Assembly (NCBI RefSeq): GCF_000300005.1
Contig: NC_018691.1
Span: 310,001 to 374,000, forward strand
DNA length: 64,000 bases
Direction: 5' to 3'
Origin: Alloalcanivorax dieselolei B5
Lineage (GTDB): Bacteria; Pseudomonadota; Gammaproteobacteria; Pseudomonadales; Alcanivoracaceae
Shown: piece by piece, positions 9,607-18,272 of the stretch
Position numbering within the stretch: the stretch's first letter is position 1
Layout of the letters: each line of letters opens with the position of its first letter
The notes under the pieces: generated by a model
What the model was told of the DNA's origin: nothing
What the model saw: the letters and a program-made list of their open reading frames with translations, nothing else
Databases searched by the model: none
Translations under genes and position numbers: made by a program

Positions 9607-10118
9607 GGCGCCTCGCCGCCGTTATCCAGGCGCAGGCAGTGCAGCATGGCCTGGGCCATGTATTTTTTGACCATGCGTTCCGACACCCCCAACCGTTCGC
9701 CGATATCCACGTAGCGCAAGTGCTCCAGCCGCGACATCAAAAAAGCCTGACGGACCTTGTCGGGCAGGGTGCGCAACAGCGCATCCAACTGATACAGGGT
9801 GTCCAGAATCAAATGATGCTGCTCGGGGGAGGGTGCCACGGCCGCGGGCTGTTGGTTCAGCGCTTCCAGATAGGCGCGCTCGATATCCCGGTGACGCCAG
9901 TGGTTGGCCAGCAGCCCCTGGGCGATGCGGGTCAGATAGGCCCGCGGGCGCTGCAACTGGCGCGGGTCTTCGTCCCGGGCCAGTATCCTCAGGAACGTGT
10001 CCTGGGCCAGATCCGCGGCGGTGTCGTTACAACCGGACCGGCGTCTCAGCAGGTTGTGCAGCCAGGGATGATGATCCCGGTACAGGGTGTCAAAAGCGTC
10101 TTTCTGGGCGGACCGCAT
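9603..10118 (-). CDS. ECF sigma factor, FecI family
   Basis: ECF sigma factor of 171 aa. Region 2 is seen in the stretch with DTAADLAQDTFLRIL (about 32-50), and region 4 helix-turn-helix in YVDIGERLGVSERMVKKYM (about 132-152). Its stop overlaps the FecR start by 4 bp, as is usual for these pairs. It should direct transcription of the receptor and PepSY genes when the ferric siderophore is bound. Iron control is suggested by the Fur-like box about 75 bp upstream. Confidence 0.9.
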   Translation of the reverse strand: MRSAQKDAFDTLYRDHHPWLHNLLRRRSGCNDTAADLAQDTFLRILARDEDPRQLQRPRAYLTRIAQGLLANHWRHRDIERAYLEALNQQPAAVAPSPEQHHLILDTLYQLDALLRTLPDKVRQAFLMSRLEHLRYVDIGERLGVSERMVKKYMAQAMLHCLRLDNGGEAP

Positions 10119-10191
10119 GGCGTCGCGCTCTCGATATCGTGGGCGGCAAGCAGAAATGGGGAAGCCATATAGTTATCGCCGCAGTATGCAG

Positions 10192-10212
10192 TTAACGAGA
10201 ACTATTCGCAAT
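10192..10212. promoter_or_regulatory. Fur-like box upstream of fecI (cluster 1)
   Basis: Read on the minus strand, the site is ATTGCGAATAGTTCTCGTTA. It resembles the Fur operator seen ahead of iron-starvation sigma genes (GATAATNATTCTCATT-like). It lies between fecI at 10118 and the divergent gcvT, about 75 bp upstream of fecI. The call rests on eye comparison with the consensus. Confidence 0.55.
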
Positions 10213-10350
10213 ATGATGATTGTTGACCGCTGCCTTATTACCCAGGGGATTGGTGATCGATCAGAAAACAACCGCTCCCGGGCGCCGCCGTCCTAGGCGT
10301 TCCTGGCCAGGTTCGTTATCCTTCCCTTTCCCTTACTGAGTGGCTTCAAC

Positions 10351-11445
10351 ATGGGTCATCGCACACCGCTTTATGACGAACACGTCGCCGCTGGCGGCAA
10401 AATGGTGGATTTCGGCGGCTGGGACATGCCCATCCACTATGGCTCCCAGATCGAGGAGCACCACGCCGTGCGTCAGGACGCCGGCATGTTCGACGTCTCC
10501 CACATGACCGTGGTGGACGTCTCCGGCACCGGCGCCCGCGATTACCTGCGCCGCCTGCTCGCCAACGACGTCGACAGCATCGAGACCGGCCGCGCCCTGT
10601 ACTCCGGCATGCTCAATGAAGGCGGCGGCGTGATCGATGATTTGATCGTCTACAAGGGCGACAAGGATTACCGGCTGGTGGTAAATTGCGCCACCCGCGA
10701 CACCGACCTGGAATGGATGGAACAGCAGGCCGGCGGCTTCGCCGTGGACATCCGCGAGCGCCCGGAACTGGCCATGATCGCCGTGCAGGGCCCTGAGGCC
10801 CGCGCCAAACTGGCCGCCCTGCTGGAAGACGATCGCCGCGACGCGGTGGAGAATCTGCCCGCGTTCGCCTTCGCCGATTGCGGCGATTGGACCATCGCCG
10901 GCACCGGCTATACCGGCGAAGACGGCGTGGAAATCATCCTGCCCGGCCACCACGCGGTGGCACTGTGGAAGCAACTGGCGGACGCCGGCGTGCGCCCGGC
11001 CGGCCTCGGCGCCCGGGACACCCTGCGTCTGGAAGCGGGCATGAACCTCTACGGCAACGACATGGACGGCACGGTTTCGCCGCTGGAAGCCGCCATGGGC
11101 TGGACCGTGAAGTTCAACGAAGGCCGCGACTTCATCGGCCGAGAAGCGCTGGAGCGCCAGAAGGAAAAAGGCCACCACCGTCTGGTGGGTCTGGTGCTGG
11201 AAGGCAAGGGCGTACTGCGCGCCCACCAGAAAGTCATCACCGGGGACGGCGAAGGAGCGGAGTTCGAGGGTGAAATCACCAGCGGTACTTTCTCGCCGAC
11301 CCTGGGCAAATCCATTGCCCTGGCCCGGGTGCCCGCCGGCACCAAAGGCCAGGTGCGGGTGGAGATTCGCAAGAAGCACCTGCCCGCGCAGGTGGTACGG
11401 CCGCCGTTCGTGCGCAACGGCAAAACGGTATACAAACCGCTATAG
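10351..11445 (+). CDS. gcvT: aminomethyltransferase, T protein of glycine cleavage
   Basis: Protein of 364 aa, close to the usual length of GcvT. It transfers the methylene group from the lipoyl arm of GcvH to tetrahydrofolate with release of ammonia. The N-terminal region has [23 protein letters not shown], here matching the family start. A conserved folate-binding aspartate region lies in FDVSHM, and a C-terminal barrel domain begins near residue 280. It is the first gene of the gcvT-H-PA-PB set, all on the plus strand, with a 96-bp gap to gcvH. I saw no glycine riboswitch in the 232 bp upstream. Confidence 0.95.
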   Translation: MGHRTPLYDEHVAAGGKMVDFGGWDMPIHYGSQIEEHHAVRQDAGMFDVSHMTVVDVSGTGARDYLRRLLANDVDSIETGRALYSGMLNEGGGVIDDLIVYKGDKDYRLVVNCATRDTDLEWMEQQAGGFAVDIRERPELAMIAVQGPEARAKLAALLEDDRRDAVENLPAFAFADCGDWTIAGTGYTGEDGVEIILPGHHAVALWKQLADAGVRPAGLGARDTLRLEAGMNLYGNDMDGTVSPLEAAMGWTVKFNEGRDFIGREALERQKEKGHHRLVGLVLEGKGVLRAHQKVITGDGEGAEFEGEITSGTFSPTLGKSIALARVPAGTKGQVRVEIRKKHLPAQVVRPPFVRNGKTVYKPL

Positions 11446-11541
11446 CTGCGCTGCCACGCCCCACGTTTGAAGCATCGCCCTTGTTTGGCGTGCCGGCGTG
11501 AAGCGTGTTGCGTGTAAGCGTTTTTTAACAGGAGACATACA

Positions 11542-11928
11542 ATGAGCGAGATTCCTGCCGAGTTGCGCTATCGCACCAGCCACGAATGGGTACGCGTGGA
11601 AAACGACGTGGCCGTGGTGGGCATCACCGACCACGCCCAGGACGCCATGGGCGACCTGGTCTACGTGGAACTGCCGGAAGTGGGCCAGGTACTGGCCACC
11701 GGCGAAGAAGCCGGCGTGGTGGAATCGGTGAAAGCCGCCTCCGACATCTACGCCCCGGTATCCGGTGAAGTCGTGGCCATCAACGACGCCCTGGAAGACG
11801 AGCCCGAGCTGGTCAACCAGGAAGCCTTCGGCAACGGCTGGCTGTTCAAGATCAAAATGGCCGACCCCGGCGAGCTCAAGGAAATGCTCACCGCCGACCA
11901 ATACCAGGAACAGCTCGACAGCGAGTAA
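11542..11928 (+). CDS. gcvH: glycine cleavage system H protein
   Basis: Lipoyl carrier of 128 aa, the normal size. The lipoyl-lysine is K64 in the motif ESVKAASD. The N-terminal segment with [10 protein letters not shown] is characteristic. A strong AGGAG ribosome site precedes the ATG. It shuttles the aminomethyl group between the P, T and L proteins in the cytoplasm. The gene lies between gcvT and gcvPA. Confidence 0.96.
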   Translation: MSEIPAELRYRTSHEWVRVENDVAVVGITDHAQDAMGDLVYVELPEVGQVLATGEEAGVVESVKAASDIYAPVSGEVVAINDALEDEPELVNQEAFGNGWLFKIKMADPGELKEMLTADQYQEQLDSE

Positions 11929-11937
11929 CCCTGGTCT

Positions 11938-11985
11938 GTGGGAGCTTGCCTGCAAGCGAATGTTCGCCGGCAGGCAAGCGCCTAC
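11938..11985. repeat. REP-like palindrome between gcvH and gcvPA
   Basis: GTGGGAGCTTGCCTGCAAGC is followed by a second arm. The arms GCTTGCCTGC (11943-11952) and GCAGGCAAGC (11969-11978) are perfect complements. The sequence is of the same type as the 49551-49623 element and resembles REP sequences of pseudomonads and relatives. It may shape mRNA stability inside the gcv operon. Confidence 0.7.
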
Positions 11986-12024
11986 GTGTAACAACCCCCG
12001 CAAACACCCACCCGGTAACGCCCA

Positions 12025-13383
12025 ATGCCCTACATCCCCCATACCCCGGACGATGTCTCCGCCATGCTCGACGCCATCGGCGCCGAACGCATCGAGGATC
12101 TGTTCGATGAAATTCCCGCCCACCTGAAAGCCGGCAGCAGCCTCGACGCCCTGCCCGAAGGCCGCGGCGAGATGGAAGTGACCCGGCTGATGGCCGAGCG
12201 CGCCGAACAGGACCGCTACGCCCTGAGCTTCCTCGGCGGCGGTGCCTACCAGCACCACATTCCGGCGGCGGTATGGGAGATCGCCACCCGCGGGGAGTTC
12301 TACACCGCCTACACCCCGTACCAGGCGGAAGCGAGCCAAGGCACCCTGCAGGTGATCTACGAATACCAGACCCTGATTGCCCGGCTCACCGGCATGGACG
12401 TGGCCAACGCCTCCGTCTACGACGGCGCCTCCGGCCTCGCCGAAGCGGTGCTCATGGCCCTGCGCGCCAACCGCAAATCCAAGAGCAACCGGGTGCTGGT
12501 GCCGGAAGCCCTGAACCCGCGCTACCGCAGCGCCTGCGACGCCATCGTCCGCAACCAGGACGTGGCCCTGGACACCGTGCCGTTCTGCACCGACCGCGGC
12601 CAGACCCTGGCGGACAGCCTGAGCCAATACGAAGGCCGGGACTACGCCGCCCTGGTGATCAGCCAGCCCAACTACTTCGGCAGCCTGGAAGACGTGGACG
12701 CCCTCACCGACCGGGCCCACGCCAACGGCATGCTGGTGATCGCCGTGGTCAACCCGACCTCCCTGGCGCTGCTCACGCCGCCGGGCGAGTGGGGTTCTCA
12801 AGGCGCGGATATCGTGGTGGGCGAAGGCCAGCCCCTGGGCATCCCGCTCAGCTCCGGCGGTCCGTACTTTGGTTTCATGGCCTGCAAACAGAAACACGTG
12901 CGGCAAATGCCCGGCCGTATCATCGGCCGCACCGTGGACCTGGAAGGCAAGCAGGGCTTCACCCTCACTCTGCAAGCCCGCGAACAGCACATTCGCCGCT
13001 CCAAGGCCACCAGTAACATCTGCACCAACCAGGGCCTGGCGATGACCGCCGCCACCATTTATATGTCCCTGATCGGCCCGGACGGCCTGGCCAGCGTCGC
13101 CGGCCACTGCCACGCCAACACCCAGAAACTGGCGGAGAAACTCACCGCCATCGACGGCGTCGAACGCGCCTTCACCGCGCCCACCTTCCACGAAGTGGTG
13201 CTGTTCCTGCCCCAGGACGCCGACACCGTGCTCGCGAAACTGGCGGAAAAGGACATCCTCGGCGGCCTCAGCCTGGCTCGGGACTACGGCATGAAGAACG
13301 CTGTTTTGGTGAACGCCACCGAAATACACACCGAGGGTGACCTCGATCTGTTCGTGGCCGCTATGAAAGAGGTGCTGGCATGA
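12025..13383 (+). CDS. gcvPA: glycine dehydrogenase (decarboxylating) subunit 1
   Basis: N-terminal half of P protein, 452 aa, matching the usual length of GcvPA in organisms where the enzyme is split. The start [19 protein letters not shown] is typical. Characteristic segments are [29 protein letters not shown] and ATSNICTNQ. Together with subunit 2 it decarboxylates glycine and loads the aminomethyl group on GcvH. Its stop overlaps the gcvPB start by 4 bp (ATGA), which implies translational coupling. Confidence 0.95.
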   Translation: MPYIPHTPDDVSAMLDAIGAERIEDLFDEIPAHLKAGSSLDALPEGRGEMEVTRLMAERAEQDRYALSFLGGGAYQHHIPAAVWEIATRGEFYTAYTPYQAEASQGTLQVIYEYQTLIARLTGMDVANASVYDGASGLAEAVLMALRANRKSKSNRVLVPEALNPRYRSACDAIVRNQDVALDTVPFCTDRGQTLADSLSQYEGRDYAALVISQPNYFGSLEDVDALTDRAHANGMLVIAVVNPTSLALLTPPGEWGSQGADIVVGEGQPLGIPLSSGGPYFGFMACKQKHVRQMPGRIIGRTVDLEGKQGFTLTLQAREQHIRRSKATSNICTNQGLAMTAATIYMSLIGPDGLASVAGHCHANTQKLAEKLTAIDGVERAFTAPTFHEVVLFLPQDADTVLAKLAEKDILGGLSLARDYGMKNAVLVNATEIHTEGDLDLFVAAMKEVLA

Positions 13384-14852
13384 GCAACGAAACCAAATTG
13401 ATCTTCCAACACTCCCGGCCGGGTCGCGGCGCCAACGCCCAAGCGCCCAAGCCGGTGAGTGAAGACCAACTCTCGGCGATTCCGGCCAGCCTGCGCCGCA
13501 AGCAAAAACCCGGCCTGCCGGAAGTCAGCGAACTGGACGTGGTGCGCCACTACACCAACCTCTCCAGCAAGAACTTCGCCATCGACAAGCAGTTCTATCC
13601 GCTGGGCTCCTGCACCATGAAGTACAACCCGCGCGGCGCCAACCGCGCCGCCATGCTGCCCGGCTTCCTGGCCCGCCATCCGCTGGCCCCGGCCAGCCAC
13701 AGCCAGGGCTACCTGGCCTGCCTGTACGACCTGCAGAACTTCCTCAAGGAAGTCACCGGCATGAAAGGCGTCTCCCTCGCCCCCATGGCCGGCGCCCAGG
13801 GTGAATTCGCCGGCGTCGCCATGATCCGCGCCTACCACGACGCCCGTAACGACGACGGCCGCACCGAGATCCTGATCCCGGAAGCCGCCCACGGCACCAA
13901 CCCGGCCACCGCCGTCATGTGCGGCTATAAGGTCCGCGAAGTGCCCGTCGGCAAGGACGGCGACGTGGACCTGGAAGCCCTGAAAGAAGCCTGCGGCCCG
14001 CAAACCGCCGGCCTGATGATGACCAATCCCTCGACGTGTGGCGTGTTCGAACGGCAAATCGAAGCCATCGCCAAAACCGTCCACGACGCCGGCGGCCTGC
14101 TCTACTACGACGGCGCCAACCTCAACGCCATCCTCGGCAAGGTGCGCCCCGGCGACATGGGCTTCGACGTCATCCACATGAACCTGCACAAAACCTTCGC
14201 CACCCCCCACGGCGGCGGCGGCCCCGGCGCCGGCCCGGTGGGCGTCTCCCAACGCCTGCTGCCGTACTTGCCCACCCCCATGGCGGGCCTGGACGAAGAC
14301 TCTGGCGAGTACAGCTGGATCGACACCGACACCCTGCCCTCCAGCATCGGCCACCTGAGCGCCTTCATGGGCAACGCCGGCGTCCTCCTGCGCGCCTACT
14401 TCTACGCCATGGTGCTCGGCCGCGAAGGCATGATCCGTGTTGGCGAATACTCCACCCTCGCCGCCAACTACCTGCTCAAGCGCCTCCAGCAGGTCGGCTA
14501 CACCGCCGCCTACCCGGAACGCCGCGCCAGCCACGAGTTCATCCTTACCCTGGCCAAGGAAGCCAAAGAACTCAACGTCACCGCCATGGACGTGGCCAAG
14601 CGCCTGCTCGACTACAACCAGCACGCCCCCACCACCTACTTCCCCCTGCTGGTGCCGGAGTGCCTGCTCATCGAGCCCACCGAAACCGAAAGCAAGGAAG
14701 CCATGGACGATTTCATCGCCGCCATGGAAGCGATCCTCCACGAAGCCAAGACCGACCCGGACATGGTCAAGGAAGCGCCGTTCACGCAACCGGTGCGCCG
14801 CCTAGACGACGTCAAAGCCGCCCGGGAACTCGACCTGGCCTGGAGCGAGTAA
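13380..14852 (+). CDS. gcvPB: glycine dehydrogenase (decarboxylating) subunit 2
   Basis: PLP-carrying half of P protein, 490 aa. The Schiff-base lysine is K271 in [16 protein letters not shown]. Other family segments are [13 protein letters not shown] and ANYLLKRL. It pairs with gcvPA, with which it overlaps by 4 bp. The C-terminal tail [18 protein letters not shown] is useful because a diverged copy of just this tail survives at 41025-41102. Confidence 0.95.
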   Translation: MSNETKLIFQHSRPGRGANAQAPKPVSEDQLSAIPASLRRKQKPGLPEVSELDVVRHYTNLSSKNFAIDKQFYPLGSCTMKYNPRGANRAAMLPGFLARHPLAPASHSQGYLACLYDLQNFLKEVTGMKGVSLAPMAGAQGEFAGVAMIRAYHDARNDDGRTEILIPEAAHGTNPATAVMCGYKVREVPVGKDGDVDLEALKEACGPQTAGLMMTNPSTCGVFERQIEAIAKTVHDAGGLLYYDGANLNAILGKVRPGDMGFDVIHMNLHKTFATPHGGGGPGAGPVGVSQRLLPYLPTPMAGLDEDSGEYSWIDTDTLPSSIGHLSAFMGNAGVLLRAYFYAMVLGREGMIRVGEYSTLAANYLLKRLQQVGYTAAYPERRASHEFILTLAKEAKELNVTAMDVAKRLLDYNQHAPTTYFPLLVPECLLIEPTETESKEAMDDFIAAMEAILHEAKTDPDMVKEAPFTQPVRRLDDVKAARELDLAWSE

Positions 14853-14880
14853 CTTTGCTCCAACCCCCGTCTACTCGGTC

Positions 14881-14915
14881 CCCTCTCCCTTGAGGGGACA
14901 GGGACAGGGAGAGGG
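14881..14915. terminator. hairpin after the gcv operon
   Basis: CCCTCTCCCT at 14881-14890 is perfectly complementary to AGGGAGAGGG at 14906-14915 with a 15-nt loop. It lies 28 bp after the gcvPB stop. There is no clear T-run, so it could be a dispersed palindrome rather than a true terminator. Confidence 0.5.
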
Positions 14916-14980
14916 TGAAACAGCCTAGAGAGCCTCTTACCAGGGGGCTCTCTTTTCTCCATTCCAACCCTTTTTTCCCT

Positions 14981-15004
14981 GTGGGAGCGGGCCTGCCCGC
15001 GAAT
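14981..15004. repeat. short REP-like palindrome
   Basis: GTGGGAGCGGGCCTGCCCGC and the following GAAT carry the arms GCGGGC and GCCCGC. It has the same head (GTGGGAGC) as the REP elements at 11938 and 49551. Together with the hairpin at 14881 and the promoter motif at 15121, it accounts for the 360-bp stretch after gcvPB, in which I see no gene. Confidence 0.5.
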
Positions 15005-15120
15005 TCTTTTCCTCCATCTGTTGCACTCGCTCCCTGCCTGCACGGCTTCACCCCTCCCAAATCCCAATCTGTCCCTTTTTGTCCTCCCGCGACACAGACA
15101 CAACACGGCCCCAACGAACC

Positions 15121-15142
15121 TTGACTTGTGATGTGTGTCACG
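15121..15142 (+). promoter_or_regulatory. promoter with CRP/Vfr-like palindrome
   Basis: TTGACT (15121-15126) could be a -35 element. It overlaps TGTGATGTGTGTCACG (15127-15142), a good match to TGTGA-N6-TCACA of the CRP family. A TTTATT about 17 bp later could be the -10. It lies about 70 bp ahead of the small cysteine-rich gene. The same block recurs at 43676-43697, so the two sites are homologous. Confidence 0.5.
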
Positions 15143-15214
15143 TTTATTTATTGAACGTGCGTCCCGGAACGGAGCACTTGGGGAAATAACATCAAATAAA
15201 AAGAGTGCAAAGTC

Positions 15215-15436
15215 ATGCCTAGATTCATAATAAATCAGAATGCTCAACCTCAGAGCGATGATCATGAGGTTCATAATGTCACTGCGGGTTGCAGCTATAT
15301 GCCGGAGGCTCACAATCAGATCGACTTAGGCGAGCATGCAAGTTGTCATGGGGCCGTAGCTCTAGCTAAAACAAGATGGCCGAATTATAGAATTAATGGT
15401 TGTTATTACTGTTGTAATGCATGCCATACAACCTAA
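15215..15436 (+). CDS. small cysteine-rich protein of unknown function
   Basis: Short protein of 73 aa with six cysteines (C26, C44, C63, C66, C67, C70) and several histidines. It ends in the motif CYYCCNACH, which looks like a metal-binding or disulfide-rich knuckle. There is no signal peptide or membrane helix. The order and spacing of the cysteines, and the tidy start after a promoter-like sequence, support a real gene. I believe similar small proteins occur in other proteobacteria but cannot name a family. It sits between the gcv operon and the integron. Confidence 0.6.
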   Translation: MPRFIINQNAQPQSDDHEVHNVTAGCSYMPEAHNQIDLGEHASCHGAVALAKTRWPNYRINGCYYCCNACHTT

Positions 15437-15485
15437 GTACGGCGATTTTTTGGAGATGCTTAGGCGCTCGGTGAGTCATGAGTGT

Positions 15486-15550
15486 GGGCGGATCTTGCTT
15501 TTGTCCATCTGGGTGGTTGTATTAAGAAGGCAAAACGCGAGACCTGACCC
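15486..15550. repeat. palindromic repeat of the GTCAGGTCTTGC family, copy 1
   Basis: A left arm with GGATCTTGCTTTTGTCC and a right arm with AAGGCAAAACGCGAGACC then TGACCC form an imperfect palindrome of about 65 bp. It lies right at the broken end of the integron integrase gene. Related copies are at 19628, 21244, 23042 and 25297, with decayed ones at 29306 and 38762. Confidence 0.7.
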
Positions 15551-15560
15551 TCGGTGCGAT

Positions 15561-15776
15561 TCAATGCTTGTGTACCGCGAGATGGGAAAGAAACGCATCC
15601 ACATGACTGGCCGACAGCGTTTGTGGGTGTTTGCGCCCATGAAAACGGATATAGCGCAGCACCCAATGCACATAGGTCTTTTCCGTTGCATAGGCCATGT
15701 TGCGGCTGCGGATAAACATCCGCAAACGGTCGATAAACCGCGAAGGCGCGGCGGGTAGCGAAGGTGGCACATCCAT
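15561..15776 (-). pseudogene. intI: truncated integron integrase (N-terminal 71 residues)
   Basis: The reading frame has the N-terminal SAM-like domain of IntI tyrosine recombinases, with FIDRLRMFIRSRNMAYATEK followed by YVHWVLRYIRFH and then SHVDAFLSHLAV. It stops at HLAVHKH, where a full IntI (about 320-340 aa) would continue into the core-binding and catalytic domains. The R-H-R-Y catalytic residues and the IntI-specific insert are absent. A palindromic repeat occupies the point of truncation. The start at 15776 is preferred over 15812, because the latter would fall inside the LexA box. Orientation is divergent from the cassettes, as in normal integrons. Confidence 0.88.
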
Positions 15777-15791
15777 GTCCTGGCTTCTCTG

Positions 15792-15811
15792 TACTGTTTT
15801 TATGGGCAGCA
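15792..15811. promoter_or_regulatory. LexA (SOS) box at the integrase promoter
   Basis: TACTGTTTTTATGGGCAGCA holds CTG-N10-CAG, the LexA core. It lies 16 bp upstream of the preferred intI start. SOS control of integron integrases through a LexA box in this position is established knowledge, so the site supports the identification although the gene is now broken. Confidence 0.7.
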
Positions 15812-15812
15812 T

Positions 15813-16128
15813 AAGGTCGGGATGCCCGCGTCAACCCTTGGAAAACGCCGGGTTCAACGACAAATGACGTTTATCCCCGGCAGCATTTCAGGCCAAGGTA
15901 GCCAACACTATAAAAAATATGACATATTCCGATGAATCGAATTCCGGTGTTGGGAGATATACGACAGGCGGATAACCGTCACTTGTCGTAAAAATCGCGA
16001 GCGAAAAACCGAACAGCAAGGTGAAAGGTCTTGCGAATCAGGCTCTTTGCCGTAAACCCTGGCAAGAGTGGTGCGGGGATATACGTCATCGGGATACACG
16101 ACAAATGTCGGTGAATACACTGTTATGT
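15813..16128 (+). other. integron leader and probable attI region
   Basis: No gene is seen in the 330 bp between the integrase start and the first cassette gene. The last part should contain attI. The string GTTATGT at 16122-16128 resembles the GTTRRRY core, and the first cassette begins just after it. Repeated ACGACAAATG strings (near 15854 and 16098) and the inverted pair TACGACA/TGTCGTA (about 15960-15990) could be integrase-binding sites, but this is only suggestive. Confidence 0.5.
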
Positions 16129-16146
16129 GGCTTAAGGAATTCCGGT

Positions 16147-16383
16147 ATGGCATTCAGTGAATCAGAAAAAGCTGCTCTACTTAAAGTGAAGGGTGTTGGA
16201 CCTACCGTAGTTAAACGTTTTGAGGAAATAGGTATAGATTCTTTCTCCGAGTTGGCGAACTATGAGCCTAAAGAAAATGCTGAAAAAGTGGCGTCTATGC
16301 TTAGAACTACTTGCTGGAAGAATAGCCCTCAGGCCCTGTCGGCGGTCAGCTCCGCAATAGAAAGGGCAAAGCAAGGTTTGTAG
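16147..16383 (+). CDS. integron cassette 1: helix-hairpin-helix protein
   Basis: Small protein of 78 aa. The stretch LLKVKGVGPTVVKRFEEIGI (residues about 11-30) is a helix-hairpin-helix motif with the GVGP hairpin, followed by FSELANY, as in proteins that bind DNA without sequence specificity. There is no catalytic domain. The ATG at 16147 starts about 25 bp after the attI core, which suits a cassette gene. An upstream extension of the frame to 16021 would run across the recombination site and is rejected. Function unknown; it could be a DNA-binding accessory protein. Confidence 0.7.
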   Translation: MAFSESEKAALLKVKGVGPTVVKRFEEIGIDSFSELANYEPKENAEKVASMLRTTCWKNSPQALSAVSSAIERAKQGL

Positions 16384-16396
16384 CTGGTGTACGCTC

Positions 16397-16471
16397 ACAT
16401 AACAAGGCAAGTCAGCATCGCACCTTCGGTGCTGGACTCGCTAACGCTCGCCGCTGCTTGCGGCGTTAGCT
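16397..16471 (+). repeat. attC site of cassette 1
   Basis: It starts with ACATAAC then AAGGC and ends with GGCGTTAGCT, of the usual RYYYAAC ... GTTRRRY form. The inner strings CAAG and CTTG pair as L-boxes, and the middle (CACCTTCGGTG) makes a small hairpin. The site begins 14 bp after the cassette 1 stop. Confidence 0.85.
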
Positions 16472-16493
16472 TCAACTAAAGGTCCAGGGCCAA

Positions 16494-18194
16494 ATGAAGA
16501 TCAGGAAAATCACGCTTGCGAGCGGAACAGAACTAGAGCTGGGAAAGTTCACGTTGTTGGTTGGGCCGAACAATGTGGGCAAGTCGCAAACGCTTAAGGA
16601 TATTCATAAAAAGCTAATTCATAGTTCGGGAGCAGATACGACATTACTAGCAAGTGTTGATGTCAGCCAGCCTGATACGTTCGAACGACTACTAGAAGAC
16701 CTTGACGTACGAGTCGATGCAACCAATATCGGCCACCATACGATTGATGGAATCACATCAGGCTTTGAGCAGAACTCTATGGTGCGTCTCAGGCTTGATC
16801 AGGCCCGACGCGCGTTCGAGTCAACGCCCGATGCAGACTTCACGTTTCAGAAACTTGGGAAGTTTCGAGTTTTCTATATGGATTCGGAGTCAAGACTCAA
16901 AATTGCAAGTACGTGTCAAAACTTTGTTCCTGAAGAAAGCTCACCCAAGACTTTACTTCAAGCAATGTACGGAAAATTTGGCGAGCTTGATCAAGTATTG
17001 GCTGACGCTTTTGAAACAACATTTGGCATGAAGGTTCGATTGGATTACAGCGCCGGGCTCAAACTTCGCTATGCGATCTCTAGCGACTTTGGCGATATTC
17101 CCGATGATCCAAGAGCAGCTTATCCGCTCATGAAACAATTTCCGTCCTTAGAATCGCAAGGGGACGGGTTTCGAAGCTTTGTTGCCGTCGTCTTGAGCCT
17201 GCTACTATCGAAAGACAAAGTGGTGCTTCTTGACGAGCCTGAAGCGTTTCTTCATCCGGAGCAGGCTAGGCGACTTGGGCGCTGGATGGCCGACCATATT
17301 GATGCTTTTCCCTGTCAAGTCATCGTAGCAACTCATAATTCAAATTTCCTGGCAGGCGTGCTGTCGGGAAAGCAGCCCGCCGAGATTTTTCGCTTGAACC
17401 GAACTGGTAACAAGACTGAATATTGTCCAATCACGGCTGAGGCAACACAGGCTCTTTCATCATCTCCAATTCTTTCGAGCCAACGAGTTCTAGAAGGAAT
17501 ATTTGCCCGTGGCGCGGTTGTATGTGAGGCCGATTCGGACCGCATTGTTTATAGCGCGGTTGCAACGCATGTCCATAACAATCAAGAGTTGCTTTTTGTT
17601 CATGCGCACAATAAGCAAACGATTAAGGACGTGGTAGCGCTTCTTAAACAGGCTGCTATCCCGGTTGCGGCGATAGTTGATGTTGATCTGCTCAATTCTG
17701 AGGCAGATCTAAGGCAGCTACTTCGGGCATTTGATGCGGACGCAGAGAATGCTGAAACGATCCTACTTCGTAACCGAGTTGCTGAGAGCGTTGAGGAACG
17801 CTCTGAAGCTGAAGTTCTCACTGCCACGCGAGAAGCTGTTGTCGAGTTGCTTGTCCAACTTGATCGGGGTGAGCACACGCTTTCAGGAGCAAAAGGCGCG
17901 TTGAGCCGAATTCGCAGCGAATCGAGTAAGTGGTCGTTGGTAAAAGCGTCTGGGGTTGCCGCGTTAGATACGGCAGTCCGGCCGGCAGCAGAGCAAATAA
18001 TTGCAAACTGCAAGGCTTTTGGTTTGTTTCTCGTTCCGAAAGGAGAACTGGAAGGTTGGATGAATCTTGGCGTTCGAAAGAATCGCTGGGTTGTTCCGGC
18101 TTTGGAACACATTGTCGGGGGAGATTGCCCTGAAGATCTATCGAATTTTGTCAGCGAGGTAGCTCAATTTGTCTACGGAGCAGATGGTAGCTAA
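16494..18194 (+). CDS. integron cassette 2: OLD-like ATPase with TOPRIM-like C-terminus
   Basis: ATPase of 566 aa. Walker A is GPNNVGKS at 24-31. Walker B is VVLLDEPEAFLHPEQ near 243-257, followed by VIVATHNSNFL, as in SMC/OLD-type ABC ATPases. The C-terminal half has GAVVCEADSDRIVY (about 339-352) and AIVDVDLL (about 393-400), which correspond to the acidic motifs of a TOPRIM nuclease domain. OLD-family proteins act as DNA nucleases in phage exclusion, alone or with helicase partners. Here the gene stands alone in a cassette, so a single-protein defence effector is plausible but unproven. The stop codon overlaps the attC2 end. Confidence 0.8.
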   Translation: MKIRKITLASGTELELGKFTLLVGPNNVGKSQTLKDIHKKLIHSSGADTTLLASVDVSQPDTFERLLEDLDVRVDATNIGHHTIDGITSGFEQNSMVRLRLDQARRAFESTPDADFTFQKLGKFRVFYMDSESRLKIASTCQNFVPEESSPKTLLQAMYGKFGELDQVLADAFETTFGMKVRLDYSAGLKLRYAISSDFGDIPDDPRAAYPLMKQFPSLESQGDGFRSFVAVVLSLLLSKDKVVLLDEPEAFLHPEQARRLGRWMADHIDAFPCQVIVATHNSNFLAGVLSGKQPAEIFRLNRTGNKTEYCPITAEATQALSSSPILSSQRVLEGIFARGAVVCEADSDRIVYSAVATHVHNNQELLFVHAHNKQTIKDVVALLKQAAIPVAAIVDVDLLNSEADLRQLLRAFDADAENAETILLRNRVAESVEERSEAEVLTATREAVVELLVQLDRGEHTLSGAKGALSRIRSESSKWSLVKASGVAALDTAVRPAAEQIIANCKAFGLFLVPKGELEGWMNLGVRKNRWVVPALEHIVGGDCPEDLSNFVSEVAQFVYGADGS

Positions 18195-18260
18195 CAATGC
18201 GCTGCACACGGATAAATTACTCGCTTCGCTCCTAATTTACCGGTGAGCGCGGCGTTAGCG
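18189..18260 (+). repeat. attC site of cassette 2
   Basis: AGCTAAC (18189-18195) at the start and GTTAGCG (18254-18260) at the end are the R boxes, with GCGC/GCGC-type inner pairing. The gene's TAA lies within the first R box. The centre (ACACGG, TAAATTACTCGC, CCGGTG) closely matches attC6, so these two sites are recent relatives. Confidence 0.87.
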
Positions 18261-18272
18261 TAAGGAGAGCAC

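Noticed and set aside
10213-10350. Glycine riboswitch ahead of gcvT
   Set aside because: I could not find the paired aptamer pattern; the sequence shows only the fecI-side Fur-like box.
11440-14789. Very long open frames on the minus strand opposite gcvH, gcvPA and gcvPB
   Set aside because: They lie antisense to well-conserved genes, have histidine/glycine/valine-rich low-complexity translations and arise from GC-rich third positions on the other strand.
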